Shown here one piece after another: positions 34,390 to 43,188 of a stretch of DNA of 64,000 bases. The notes beneath the pieces were generated by a model that worked only from the letters and a program-made list of their open reading frames with translations, did no database searches and had not been told where the DNA came from. A program made the position numbers and the translations under genes. This DNA comes from Lysobacterales bacterium. Its GTDB lineage: Bacteria; Pseudomonadota; Gammaproteobacteria; Xanthomonadales; Xanthomonadaceae. The stretch covers positions 992,001-1,056,000 of the forward strand of contig JADKCY010000003.1 of assembly GCA_016718605.1 (NCBI GenBank), read 5' to 3'. How positions within the stretch are numbered: position 1 is the stretch's first letter; each line of letters starts with the position of its first letter.

Positions 34390-35553
34390 ATGAACTTTCA
34401 CGAGTATCAGGCCAAAGAGCTTTTCGCCGAATTCGGCATCCCCGTCCCGGCTGGCTATATCGCCCGCACGCCGGAAGAAGCCGTCGACGCTGCCAAGAAA
34501 CTGGGCGGCGACCATTGGGTCGTCAAAGCGCAGATTCACGCGGGCGGCCGGGGCAAGGCCGGTGGCGTCAAACTGGTCAAAACCTACGACGATGTGCGCG
34601 AAGCTGCCAAAAAGATGCTGGGTACCCGCATGGCAACCTATCAGTCGGGCGGCGTCGCGCTGCCCGTCGACACGGTGTTGATCACTGAAGCCACGGATAT
34701 CGCCAAAGAACTCTATCTGTCGGTATTGGTTGATCGCGGCGCCAAGGCGATCACCTACATCGCCTCTTCCGAGGGCGGTGTCGAGATTGAAAAGGTTGCT
34801 GAAGAAAACCCCGAAGCAATTCAGACCTTGATCGTCAATTTTGTCGAAGGTCTGCAGCCCTATCAGTGCCGCAAGCTGGGTTTTGCGCTCGGCCTGAACG
34901 CCAAGCAGGTCGGTCAACTCAGCAAACTGATGATCTGCCTGTACAACTTGTTCAACGCGCGCGACCTGTCCTTGGTTGAGCTGAATCCGCTGGCTATTGC
35001 TGCCAATGGCGATCTGGTGGCGCTGGACGGCAAGGTCAATTCGGATGACAACGCCAGCTTCCGCCAGCCCAAGCTGGTGGCGATGCGCGATATCCGTCAG
35101 GAAGACGAAACCGAAGTGCTGGCCAGCAAGTACGACCTCAACTACGTAACCATGGATGGCAACATCGCTTGCATGGTGAACGGTGCTGGGCTAGCGATGG
35201 CGACCATGGACGTGATCAAACTGGCGGGTGGCGAACCGGCCAACTTCCTCGACGTCGGCGGCGGCGCCACCAAGGAGCGCGTCACCGAGGCCTTCAAACT
35301 GATCCTGTCCTCGGACAAGGTCGAAGCCATCCTGGTCAACATCTTCGGCGGCATCGTGCGTTGCGACATGATTGCGGAAGGCATCATCGCGGCAGTCAAG
35401 GAAGTCGACGTCAAAGTGCCGGTGATCGTTCGCCTGGAAGGCACCAACGTGGAGAAAGGCAAGGAACTGCTGCGTAACAGCGGTCTCGCCATCACCCCCG
35501 CCGACGATCTCAACGATGGCGCCAAGAAAGCCGTCGCTGCCATCCAGAAGTAA
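34390..35553 (+). CDS. sucC: Succinyl-CoA ligase, beta subunit
   Basis: A 387-residue ATP-grasp subunit. The start MNFHEYQAKELFAEFGIPVP and the segment KAQIHAGGRGKAGGVKL are typical, as are the ADP-forming loop NIFGGIVRCDMIAEGIIAA and the C-terminal VRLEGTNVEKGKELL. It makes the TCA-cycle heterodimer with SucD, converting succinyl-CoA to succinate with nucleoside triphosphate formation. It is 70 bases upstream of sucD in one unit. Confidence 0.97.
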   Translation: MNFHEYQAKELFAEFGIPVPAGYIARTPEEAVDAAKKLGGDHWVVKAQIHAGGRGKAGGVKLVKTYDDVREAAKKMLGTRMATYQSGGVALPVDTVLITEATDIAKELYLSVLVDRGAKAITYIASSEGGVEIEKVAEENPEAIQTLIVNFVEGLQPYQCRKLGFALGLNAKQVGQLSKLMICLYNLFNARDLSLVELNPLAIAANGDLVALDGKVNSDDNASFRQPKLVAMRDIRQEDETEVLASKYDLNYVTMDGNIACMVNGAGLAMATMDVIKLAGGEPANFLDVGGGATKERVTEAFKLILSSDKVEAILVNIFGGIVRCDMIAEGIIAAVKEVDVKVPVIVRLEGTNVEKGKELLRNSGLAITPADDLNDGAKKAVAAIQK

Positions 35554-35623
35554 TTCCTGACGGCCTGCCGCGCCTCATGGCGAGGCGGTGCCGACGGACT
35601 CCACACGCAAGGACATTCTCCCC

Positions 35624-36499
35624 ATGAGCGTACTGGTCAACTCCCAAACCAAGGTGATCGTGCAAGGCTTCACCGGCCAGCAGGGCACCTTTCACGCACA
35701 ACAGATGCTCGACTATGGCACCAAGGTCGTCGGCGGGGTCACCCCCGGCAAGGGCGGCAGCGAACATATCGGCTTGCCGGTATTCAACACGGTGCAAGAA
35801 GCGGTCGACGCGACCGGTGCGGATGCCTCGGTCATCTACGTGCCGCCGCCGTTCGCCGCCGATGCCATTCTTGAAGCCGCCGATGCGGGTATTCGCGTCA
35901 TCGTCTGCATCACCGAAGGCATTCCGGTGCTGGACATGCTGCGCGTCAAGAACGTGCTGAATGGCTATGACGATGTTGTGCTGATTGGCCCGAACTGCCC
36001 CGGTGTCATCACACCAGGCGAATGCAAGATTGGCATTATGCCGGGGCATATTCACTTGCCCGGCAAGGTCGGCATCGTGTCGCGTTCCGGCACCCTGACC
36101 TATGAAGCGGTCAAGCAGACCACCGATGTCGGTCTCGGCCAATCAACCTGCATCGGTATCGGCGGTGACCCGATCAATGGCACCAACTTCATCGATGCAC
36201 TGAAGCTGTTTCAGGATGACCCGCAGACCGAAGGCATCATCATGGTGGGCGAAATCGGCGGCAGTGCCGAAGAAGAAGCCGCCGAGTTCATCCAGAGCTA
36301 TGTCACCAAGCCCGTGGTTGGCTTCATCGCCGGTGCATCCGCACCCGCGGGCAAACGCATGGGCCATGCCGGTGCCATCGCCTCAGGCGGCAAAGGCACG
36401 GCGGCAGGCAAATTCGCCGCACTGGAAGCGGCAGGCGTGAAGACGGTGCGCAGCCCAGCCGATCTCGGCAAGGCTCTGTTCGATTTGATGAACAAGTAA
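35624..36499 (+). CDS. sucD: Succinyl-CoA ligase, alpha subunit
   Basis: A 291-residue CoA-binding subunit. The CoA-site motif QGFTGQQGTFHAQQML and the active His in MGHAGAIASGGKGTAAGK (phosphohistidine) are present, with SGTLTYEAVKQTTDVGLGQS in the middle. ATG 35624 is the family start; the frame opens at 35588. A terminator follows at 36524, which ends the sucCD unit. Confidence 0.97.
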   Translation: MSVLVNSQTKVIVQGFTGQQGTFHAQQMLDYGTKVVGGVTPGKGGSEHIGLPVFNTVQEAVDATGADASVIYVPPPFAADAILEAADAGIRVIVCITEGIPVLDMLRVKNVLNGYDDVVLIGPNCPGVITPGECKIGIMPGHIHLPGKVGIVSRSGTLTYEAVKQTTDVGLGQSTCIGIGGDPINGTNFIDALKLFQDDPQTEGIIMVGEIGGSAEEEAAEFIQSYVTKPVVGFIAGASAPAGKRMGHAGAIASGGKGTAAGKFAALEAAGVKTVRSPADLGKALFDLMNK

Positions 36500-36523
36500 G
36501 CGCAATCGTTACACCTTTGCAGA

Positions 36524-36552
36524 CAAAGGCCGCCTTCGGGCGGCCTTTGTGT
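36524..36552 (+). terminator. Terminator of sucCD
   Basis: An 11-base stem CAAAGGCCGCC / GGCGGCCTTTG with the stable loop TTCG, 24 bases after the sucD stop. The T-run is short (GTGTAG), but the stem is strong. It also sits before the convergent membrane-protein gene. Confidence 0.8.
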
Positions 36553-36633
36553 AGCAGGTTCGGTGCTGCGTCGTGCTAGCCGCAGGGCATCAACAGGACA
36601 GCGGCGCGTGGCGCCCTCCCCTAGCAACGGCGC

Positions 36634-37872
36634 TCAGACGCCCTCCCAGCGCCGTAGCAGCATCTCGCCTGACGCCAACGAGAAGCCGCTGAGTGCATCC
36701 GCGCACTGATGCACCATGCTGGATCGCCGCATGCGCGTCGCCAGAGCGAGTGTCACGCCCGCAGCCATCGTCAGTACGCCACCGCTGGCATATGCCCCAA
36801 GCATTGTGAACAGATCCATCCCGAGTGCAGCACTACCGAGAACCTGTGCCAGCAGAGGCAGTAACAGCGGCAGCGAGATCACGCCACCGACCGCAAACCG
36901 CCGACGCAACTGAAGCGCAGATTCAAACCTGACGCGTAACGCCGTCTGATCGCCCGGCGCCGCATTGAGCGCTAGCCGCAACTGAATCGAAGGCGCCATC
37001 TGCGCGACCAAGGCGAGATTGATCAGTACGCCGGGCAGGATGAACTGAGGCGTCCCGCCATGCACTGCATTGAACAGACCGATCAGGATCAGGCCGGTGG
37101 CGTAGATCAGGATGCCCAGCAACAGGCGGCGGCGCAGCGCGCAAATTGCGACGCGCACGACCTCAGGCAGCATCTGCGCCGCCAGCGCGACTTCGGCATC
37201 GTCCGCGGCGGCGCGCTCGAAGCTGAGCCGCGCCGTCAACTCGGCGCGCGCGCGCGTCCAACTGTCGCCCGAACCAACGTGCTGAAGCCGGGCGCCAACG
37301 GCACGATGGTGACGCCACCAGGCCGCTGCACCCAAGCTGATCGGAATGAAAATGAGGCCAAGACCGAGGTTGACCCACCATACGCTCGGATGCAGGCCAT
37401 GCAGCAGATCACCACCAAACAGCCCCTTCAGCAGTACCGCCAGCAATGGCAACCAGAGCAGCACGCTGCAGGACAGCACAGCGCGGGTCTGGCGTTGACG
37501 ACGCGCCTCCAGAAAATCCAGATGCTGCTGCAGTTCGACCGCCGCCGTCTCGAAATCAAGGTTACGCAGCGCCCGCCATTCGGCGACACCGACGGTGAGT
37601 TCGCTCATCGCCAGCGGCAACAGGGCAGCGCCCATCAGCACCCAGGCCCACTGCCCCCAGTGCAAAGCGATGAAGACGAGCAGGCCCAGTATCATCGGGA
37701 CCGCCAGCGCAAGGCCCAAAAGCAGCCACCCGCGATGCCGCCGGAAGGCCGATGCGGTGCTGCGGTCTAGGCGCGCACGCACCGCAGCGATATCCAGGCC
37801 GAGCCGTTCATCGAGCGCGCGGCCCTGTTCGGACCAGCGCGCGCGCAGGTTATCGAAGTCGAATGTGTTCAT
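36634..37872 (-). CDS. Polytopic membrane protein paired with an ECF sigma factor
   Basis: A 412-residue protein with an N-terminal cytoplasmic stretch (about 45 residues, NLRARWSEQGRALDERL) and about eight hydrophobic helices (for example WLLLGLALAVPMILGLLVFI and a C-terminal MAAGVTLALATRM). The start ATG overlaps the sigma-factor stop by four bases, so it is translated from the same mRNA. A membrane protein encoded right after an ECF sigma is most often its anti-sigma factor; the cytoplasmic N-terminus would be the part that binds it. No zinc-binding HxxxCxxC motif is visible. Family name unknown to me. Confidence 0.78.
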   Translation of the reverse strand: MNTFDFDNLRARWSEQGRALDERLGLDIAAVRARLDRSTASAFRRHRGWLLLGLALAVPMILGLLVFIALHWGQWAWVLMGAALLPLAMSELTVGVAEWRALRNLDFETAAVELQQHLDFLEARRQRQTRAVLSCSVLLWLPLLAVLLKGLFGGDLLHGLHPSVWWVNLGLGLIFIPISLGAAAWWRHHRAVGARLQHVGSGDSWTRARAELTARLSFERAAADDAEVALAAQMLPEVVRVAICALRRRLLLGILIYATGLILIGLFNAVHGGTPQFILPGVLINLALVAQMAPSIQLRLALNAAPGDQTALRVRFESALQLRRRFAVGGVISLPLLLPLLAQVLGSAALGMDLFTMLGAYASGGVLTMAAGVTLALATRMRRSSMVHQCADALSGFSLASGEMLLRRWEGV

Positions 37873-38384
37873 GCGAGTCCCTCCGAGGCGGCGTAGTCAC
37901 GCTGCAGCCTCTGTTTGATGCGGTGAATACGGGTGGAGACGTTGCTGCCGCTGAGTCCGAGCACTTCGCCGATCTCATCCTGCGCATGACCTTCGAGCCA
38001 GAGCAGGATCAGCGCGCGGTCGATCGGGTCGATGCGGCCGATCAACTGATGCAAGGCTCGGAGATCCTCGCCTTCGGCATCCCGCACTTGATCGGCGGCG
38101 GCGAGGTCCATACCGAAGTCTTCAATAGGCAATGCGTCACGAATGCGGCGTGACTCGCTGCGATGCACTGAAATCGCCACGTTTACCGCGATCCGGTACA
38201 TCCAGGTTGCCAGCGAGGCGCGCCCATCAAACCTCGGCCACGCACGCCAGAGCTCGGCAATGACCTCCTGAATCAGGTCGCCGCGATCCTCGCGGCGCGC
38301 GCAGTAGGCGTTCGCGACCTTGTAAAGCAGGCCCTTATGGCGATCCAGTGCATCGAGAAAGGCGGTCTGCTCATCACGGGTCAC
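37869..38384 (-). CDS. RNA polymerase ECF sigma factor
   Basis: A 171-residue group 4 sigma factor. Region 2 is visible as GDLIQEVIAELWRAWPRF then ATWMYRIAVNVAIS, and region 4 as DEIGEVLGLSGSNVSTRIHR, a helix-turn-helix for the -35 element. The start is GTG 38384, preceded by AAGGAG at 8 bases. It is translationally coupled to the downstream membrane protein by a 4-base overlap. Its regulon is unknown; auto-regulation is typical, but I could not find a clear paired -35/-10. Confidence 0.9.
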   Translation of the reverse strand: MTRDEQTAFLDALDRHKGLLYKVANAYCARREDRGDLIQEVIAELWRAWPRFDGRASLATWMYRIAVNVAISVHRSESRRIRDALPIEDFGMDLAAADQVRDAEGEDLRALHQLIGRIDPIDRALILLWLEGHAQDEIGEVLGLSGSNVSTRIHRIKQRLQRDYAASEGLA

Positions 38385-38798
38385 AGCAGAGCTCCTTGCG
38401 CGGCGGCAAGGTCTGCTGCCGTCGAGGGTTGCACGCCATGTGGCCCGCGACCATTGAAAGTGGGCCCCAGCGCCATGCGGCGTCCGGCAAGCGGGTCGGT
38501 CGCCAGCAGACGCGAAGACTCGCCGTCGACAACGATCCAAACGGTCTCAGCGCCTGGCAAACAGGATACGCAGGCTGGCAGGCGATCGGCACGGACAACT
38601 GGAAGCACGGATTACTCGCTTGGGATGGTCGGGCGGCGTTGCCCATGTGCCGTTGTTCGCGCAAAGGCGCCAGAACATCACAGGGTTCGCCTTGCCGCCA
38701 AGGCAATCTGCGGCCATGGAGCACCGCATGCTGAGTAACTCGCCGGGCAAGCGCTCCGCACACTAAACTCTGTTGCCCGCACTCGCCACCACATCCCT
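38385..38798. other. 414-base gap between the ECF sigma gene and nadE
   Basis: Divergent interval. Short open frames occur on both strands, including a 75-codon GTG frame on the minus strand (38381-38608) that runs into the sigma start. None shows a family motif or a signal that I can support. It should carry promoters for the sigma unit and nadE. Confidence 0.45.
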
Positions 38799-40418
38799 AT
38801 GCGCATTGCCCTCGCCCAATTCGACTTCCCGGTAGGTGCCGTGGCTGCCAATGCCGCACGCATGTTGGATCTGGTCAGTCAAGCACGCGCTGGCGGCGCA
38901 GCATTGATCGTGTTTCCCGAACTGAGCCTGTGCGGCTACCCCCCCGAAGATCTGCTGCTGCGCGAGAGTTTTGTCGACGCCTGCGCGACTGCGTTGGAAG
39001 GTATGGCGAAACAGGTGATGGGGATTGCGGTTGTGGTCGGCCATCCTTCCCGTGAAGGCGCACTGCTCTACAACGCGGCCAGCGTGCTGATTGAGGGGCG
39101 CATCGCACACACCTATCGCAAGCAGCGCCTTCCCAATTACGCGGTATTCGATGAAAAGCGCTACTTCGCGGCCGGTCCGTCGGGCTCTGCCAATGCGGCG
39201 GTCTTCGACCTCCACGGCCTTCGAATCGGACTCGCGATCTGCGAGGACCTCTGGCACGAGGCGCCAATGCACGGTTTGGTGCAAGCCGATGCACAACTTT
39301 GCATTGGTCTGAATGCCTCGCCTTACGAATCCAACAAGAGCGCCGAGCGTGACGCCATGCTGCTGCGTCAAGCGCAGCGCTTTTCGCTGCCGATTGCCTA
39401 CCTCAACAGTGTCGGCGGTCAGGATGCACTGGTCTTCGATGGCGCGTCCATGCTGGTTGACCGTGACGGGCGCTCGCATGCGCCCGCACGGGCGTTCGCT
39501 GATGTCCTGCTGGAGGTCGATCTCGATGCCGAACAAGGAGCGTTTCACGCTGTCACCTGGCCGCAGGACGAGGATCATTCGCGCGCCGCGCTGAACTACG
39601 CAGCACTGGTACGTGGCACACGCGACTACGTCCGAAAAACGGGGTTTTCGCGCGTACTGCTTGGGCTTTCCGGTGGAATCGACTCAGCGCTCACACTGGC
39701 GATTGCCGTCGATGCGCTGGGCGCAGCCCACGTCACGGCGGTGCGTCTGCCATCGCGTTACACCTCGGATCTCAGTCAAGACCTCGCTGCCACGCAGGCG
39801 CAAACATTGGGTGTACGATTGCTGACCTTGCCCATCGAAGCGCCATTTGGCGGCTTTCTACACACGTTGCAGCCTTTGTTTGCCGGACGCGATAGCGATC
39901 TGACCGAACAAAATCTGCAGTCCCGCTCACGCGGCGCACTGTTGATGGCATTGTCAAATTTGGAAGGCGCACTGCTGCTCACGACCGGCAACAAAAGCGA
40001 GTACGCGGTTGGCTATGCAACGATCTACGGCGACATGTGCGGCGCCTATGCACCCTTGATCGACGTCTACAAGACCGAGGTCTACGCACTGTGTGCCTGG
40101 CGCAACCGGACCGGAGAGGTGATTCCGCAGGCCGTCATCGACCGACCGCCCTCTGCCGAGCTGAAGCCCGACCAGAAGGATCAGGATTCGCTGCCGCCCT
40201 ACGACATCCTGGATGCCATCCTGTATCGCTTCATCGAACTGGAACTATCGCAGGGCGAAATCACTGAACAGGGCTTCGATCCAGACACCGTGCAACGCGT
40301 CGCACAGCTCGTCTTCCGCAGTGAATACAAACGCCGCCAAGCGGCGCCTGGCCCCAAGATCACGCGTCGCGCATTCAATCGCGAACGCCGGTATCCGATC
40401 AGTTCGGGCTGGCGTTGA
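38799..40418 (+). CDS. nadE: NAD+ synthase, glutamine-dependent
   Basis: A 539-residue two-domain enzyme. The N-terminal nitrilase-type glutaminase has the triad Glu41 (FPELSL), Lys108 (TYRKQRLPNY) and Cys148 (AICEDLW). The C-terminal synthetase has the PP-loop SGGIDS at 291-296 and the late GNKSEYAVGYATIYGD. Last step of NAD synthesis: deamido-NAD plus ammonia from glutamine. ATG 38799 is the family start. The stop is 61 bases from the convergent bamD end, with a hairpin between. Confidence 0.96.
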   Translation: MRIALAQFDFPVGAVAANAARMLDLVSQARAGGAALIVFPELSLCGYPPEDLLLRESFVDACATALEGMAKQVMGIAVVVGHPSREGALLYNAASVLIEGRIAHTYRKQRLPNYAVFDEKRYFAAGPSGSANAAVFDLHGLRIGLAICEDLWHEAPMHGLVQADAQLCIGLNASPYESNKSAERDAMLLRQAQRFSLPIAYLNSVGGQDALVFDGASMLVDRDGRSHAPARAFADVLLEVDLDAEQGAFHAVTWPQDEDHSRAALNYAALVRGTRDYVRKTGFSRVLLGLSGGIDSALTLAIAVDALGAAHVTAVRLPSRYTSDLSQDLAATQAQTLGVRLLTLPIEAPFGGFLHTLQPLFAGRDSDLTEQNLQSRSRGALLMALSNLEGALLLTTGNKSEYAVGYATIYGDMCGAYAPLIDVYKTEVYALCAWRNRTGEVIPQAVIDRPPSAELKPDQKDQDSLPPYDILDAILYRFIELELSQGEITEQGFDPDTVQRVAQLVFRSEYKRRQAAPGPKITRRAFNRERRYPISSGWR

Positions 40419-40441
40419 GTTCACTGCGTCTGAAACAAAGA

Positions 40442-40461
40442 CGCCGACCCTGCGGTCGGCG
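40442..40461 (-). terminator. Terminator between nadE and bamD
   Basis: An 8-base stem CGCCGACC / GGTCGGCG around CTGC. Read on the minus strand it is followed by TCTTTGTTTC, so it suits bamD; for nadE the tail is not T-rich. Confidence 0.65.
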
Positions 40462-40479
40462 CTTGGCTGGCAGCGGCGA

Positions 40480-41313
40480 TCAGCCGCGATCTTCACCCAT
40501 GAACGGGATCAACTTCTTCCACTTGGCCTGACGTTTCGGCCAGCCTCCGTGGAAATAAGCGTGCTGCGGAAAATTCTGCTCCAGCACGCGGCGGGTATCC
40601 GCCTCCAGACTGTCCTGCCCCAATTGGTTGTAGCTTTCCGCCATCACCGCCAATGCGTCGCCCGTGTACTGCGACTGCGGATAGTTTTCGAGCAAGAATT
40701 TGGCGCGCGCGACCGCACCGACATAGGCCTCTCGCTCCAAGTAATAGTTCGCCACGTTGATCTCGTAGCGCGCCATCTGATTGCGCAAATAGATCATGCG
40801 TTGGCGCGCGTCCGGCGCGTAGCGACTGTTCGGGTAACGTCGAATCAATTCGGCAAAATCATTGAAGGCCTGTTTGGGCGCGCCCTGATCGCGACGGGTC
40901 ACATCAAGCCGCGCGACACGGCTCAGAAAACCCTTTTCCTGATCGAAGTTGATCAAGCCACGCAAGTAGTAGGCATATTCGATGTGGGCGTGCGTCGGAT
41001 AGGTTCGAATGAATCGGCTCACCGCCGAAGTCGCCTCTTCCGCCTTGTCACCCTTGTAGAGCGCATAGGCCAGTTCCAATTGGGCCTGCTCGGTGTAGGG
41101 TCCGAACGGGAAGCGTGCGATCAATCGCTGAAAGTAGCGCTGCGCCCGGCCCACGTTGCCCTTCTCCAAGGAGGATTTACCCTCGGCGTAGAGTGCATCC
41201 ACGGGCAGGGTTTCCAGCGGGTCATCTCGATTGAACAGGCGACCACAGCCGGCCAGAAGAATGACGGTCAACACAAGAAACAGTAATCGCGAGCGTCCGG
41301 CTTGAGCTTTCAT
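40480..41313 (-). CDS. bamD: Outer-membrane assembly lipoprotein BamD
   Basis: A 277-residue lipoprotein of the Bam complex, which inserts outer-membrane beta-barrels. The signal ends in the lipobox LLAGC with Cys23. TPR-like helical repeats follow: AQRYFQRLIARFPFGPYTEQ and AKFLLENYPQSQYTGDALAV. The start could also be ATG 41325 (four residues longer) or the frame's first Met at 41355; 41313 best fits the lipoprotein signal. Essential in E. coli. It is divergent from rluD, a neighbourhood common in gammaproteobacteria. Confidence 0.95.
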   Translation of the reverse strand: MKAQAGRSRLLFLVLTVILLAGCGRLFNRDDPLETLPVDALYAEGKSSLEKGNVGRAQRYFQRLIARFPFGPYTEQAQLELAYALYKGDKAEEATSAVSRFIRTYPTHAHIEYAYYLRGLINFDQEKGFLSRVARLDVTRRDQGAPKQAFNDFAELIRRYPNSRYAPDARQRMIYLRNQMARYEINVANYYLEREAYVGAVARAKFLLENYPQSQYTGDALAVMAESYNQLGQDSLEADTRRVLEQNFPQHAYFHGGWPKRQAKWKKLIPFMGEDRG

Positions 41314-41443
41314 CACGAAACGCATTCCTGTTCGGGACGGGTGAAGGTCGGGCATGATAGCAGCCCCGCATTAAAGACACGTTTGGCGCGCAAGGTTCAC
41401 CTCACAAAGCCCGCTGGTGTCGCGCCGATTGTCTAGCCTGCCG

Positions 41444-42415
41444 ATGAATGCTGACCGAACACCCGCCAACGCTGAAGTTCGTACCCTTCTGGTCCCTATC
41501 GAACTGGCGGGCATGCGCTTTGACCAAGTACTGGCCGAATTGTTGCCCGAATTCTCTCGCTCACGTCTGGCCGCCTGGATCAAGTCCGGTGACGCACTGC
41601 TGGACGGGCATGACGCCAAGCCCAAGGGCGTCGTGCGCGGCGGTGAGCAGATTGAGATTCGGCTGGCACGCAGCACGGTCGAGCACGCACGACCCGAAGC
41701 CATTGCACTGGACGTCTTGTACGAAGACGCTCATGTACTTGTGCTCAACAAGGCGGCGGGCATTGTGGTTCATCCCGGCGCGGGCAATCCAGACGGCACC
41801 TTGGTGAACGCTTTGCTGCATCGCGACCCCAGTCTTGCGGCCTTGCCCCGCGCGGGAATCATCCATCGCCTCGACAAAGACACCAGCGGCGCACTGGTCG
41901 TGGCACGCAGTCTGGAAGGCCATAGCGCATTGGTCGAACAACTGGCAGCACGCGAGATTCATCGCCAGTACGAGGCCGTGGTTTACGGGTTGATGGTGGC
42001 CGGTGGAACGGTAACCGCCGCCTTGGATCGGCATCCGGTGGATCGCCTGAAAAGAGCCGTCATCGCCGACGGCAAGGAAGCCGTGACCCACTACCGAGTG
42101 CGTGCAAGGTTTCGCGCCCACACCCATGTGCAGGCCAATCTGGAGACCGGTCGCACCCATCAGATCCGCGTGCATATGGCGCATATCCGCCATCCGCTGC
42201 TTGGCGATCCGCTATATGGCGGCGGGCTGAAACTGCCGCGTGCTGCGAGCCCGGCGCTGATCGAAGCCCTGCGCGGTTTCAAGCGCCAGGCCCTGCACGC
42301 TGAACAAATTGCATTTTCTCATCCGACCAGCGGAGAACGGCTGCAGATTGACGCGCCACGACCGACGGATTTGCAAACGCTACTGGAAGTGCTCGCCAGT
42401 GACCTCGGCCACTGA
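41444..42415 (+). CDS. rluD: 23S rRNA pseudouridine(1911/1915/1917) synthase
   Basis: A 323-residue RluD-family pseudouridine synthase with an N-terminal S4 RNA-binding domain (about 20-80, SRSRLAAWIKSGDALLDG). The catalytic motif is HRLDKDTSG with Asp144. The late RTHQIRVHMAHIRHPLLGDP is also typical. ATG 41444 is used; an upstream extension to 41417 lacks support. Divergent from bamD and overlapping pgeF at its end (GTG 42399), a conserved arrangement. Confidence 0.95.
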   Translation: MNADRTPANAEVRTLLVPIELAGMRFDQVLAELLPEFSRSRLAAWIKSGDALLDGHDAKPKGVVRGGEQIEIRLARSTVEHARPEAIALDVLYEDAHVLVLNKAAGIVVHPGAGNPDGTLVNALLHRDPSLAALPRAGIIHRLDKDTSGALVVARSLEGHSALVEQLAAREIHRQYEAVVYGLMVAGGTVTAALDRHPVDRLKRAVIADGKEAVTHYRVRARFRAHTHVQANLETGRTHQIRVHMAHIRHPLLGDPLYGGGLKLPRAASPALIEALRGFKRQALHAEQIAFSHPTSGERLQIDAPRPTDLQTLLEVLASDLGH

Positions 42416-43166
42416 GACATATCGGATCGCGGCCCACTGGCCGTCGCCAGCGGGGGTCGTCGCCTTCACTACGACGCGCGCTTTGCGCGCGGCAGACATT
42501 GGCCTGTCGGCGCCTCCGTTCGATCGATTCAATCTCGGCGCGGCCTGCGGAGATAGCGCCGACCATGTTCTCGCCAATCGCGTGCAACTGATTGAACTCG
42601 CGCGTCTGCCCAGTGAGCCCTGCTGGATGCGGCAGACGCACGGTACTGATGTCGTCCGGTTCGACGCGCCGGCGGTCTGTGCACCCGCTGCCGATGCGGC
42701 GGTGAGTGCCGTTCCGGGTGTCGTGCTCGCCATCCTGACCGCCGACTGTCTACCGGTGCTGTTCACCGCGCACGATGGCAGCGAGGTCGCTGCCGCCCAT
42801 GCAGGCTGGCGTGGCTTGTCTGCGGGCGTGCTGGAAGCCACGGTGACCGCGATGCGTACCGCGCCGTCGCAGCTACAGGCATGGCTCGGACCCGCCGCAG
42901 GACCGCATGCCTACGAAGTCGGGGCGGAGGTGCGAGACGCCTTCGTGTCGATGGACCCGAAGGCTGCGCTCGCGTTCGAACGCACCCGCCCTGGACACTG
43001 GCTATGCGATCTGTACCGCTTGGCTCGCCAGCGCCTGGCCTCGGCAGGTGTTACGGCAATCTACGGTGGCCACTTCTGCACGATCAGCGCGCCGGAGCAG
43101 TGGTACTCGCATCGTCGCGATGGGTGCAGCGGCCGGATGGCGAGTGTGATTTACCGCAAGGCCTGA
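42399..43166 (+). CDS. pgeF: PgeF/YfiH laccase-domain protein
   Basis: A 255-residue member of the YfiH family (polyphenol oxidase/purine nucleoside phosphorylase fold; named PgeF in E. coli for peptidoglycan editing). The Cys/His zinc site is visible as TADCLPVLF and AAAHAGWRGL, with RQTHGTDVV earlier. GTG 42399 is the start: it overlaps the end of rluD and gives the family length. Co-transcription with rluD is likely. Confidence 0.93.
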   Translation: MTSATETYRIAAHWPSPAGVVAFTTTRALRAADIGLSAPPFDRFNLGAACGDSADHVLANRVQLIELARLPSEPCWMRQTHGTDVVRFDAPAVCAPAADAAVSAVPGVVLAILTADCLPVLFTAHDGSEVAAAHAGWRGLSAGVLEATVTAMRTAPSQLQAWLGPAAGPHAYEVGAEVRDAFVSMDPKAALAFERTRPGHWLCDLYRLARQRLASAGVTAIYGGHFCTISAPEQWYSHRRDGCSGRMASVIYRKA

Positions 43167-43188
43167 ACGCTGTGAGATCGCGCGCCAG

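Noticed and set aside
34082..34393. A 103-codon frame overlapping the sucC start by four bases
   Set aside because: Overlap looks operon-like, but low-complexity Pro/Ala composition and lack of a start signal make it unlikely.
38381..38608. A 75-codon GTG frame before the ECF sigma gene
   Set aside because: Ends at the sigma start like a coupled gene, but there is a stop just two codons upstream of the first GTG and no recognised pattern.
40213..41286. A 357-codon + strand open frame opposite bamD
   Set aside because: BamD on the minus strand has lipobox and TPR repeats; the antisense frame has none.
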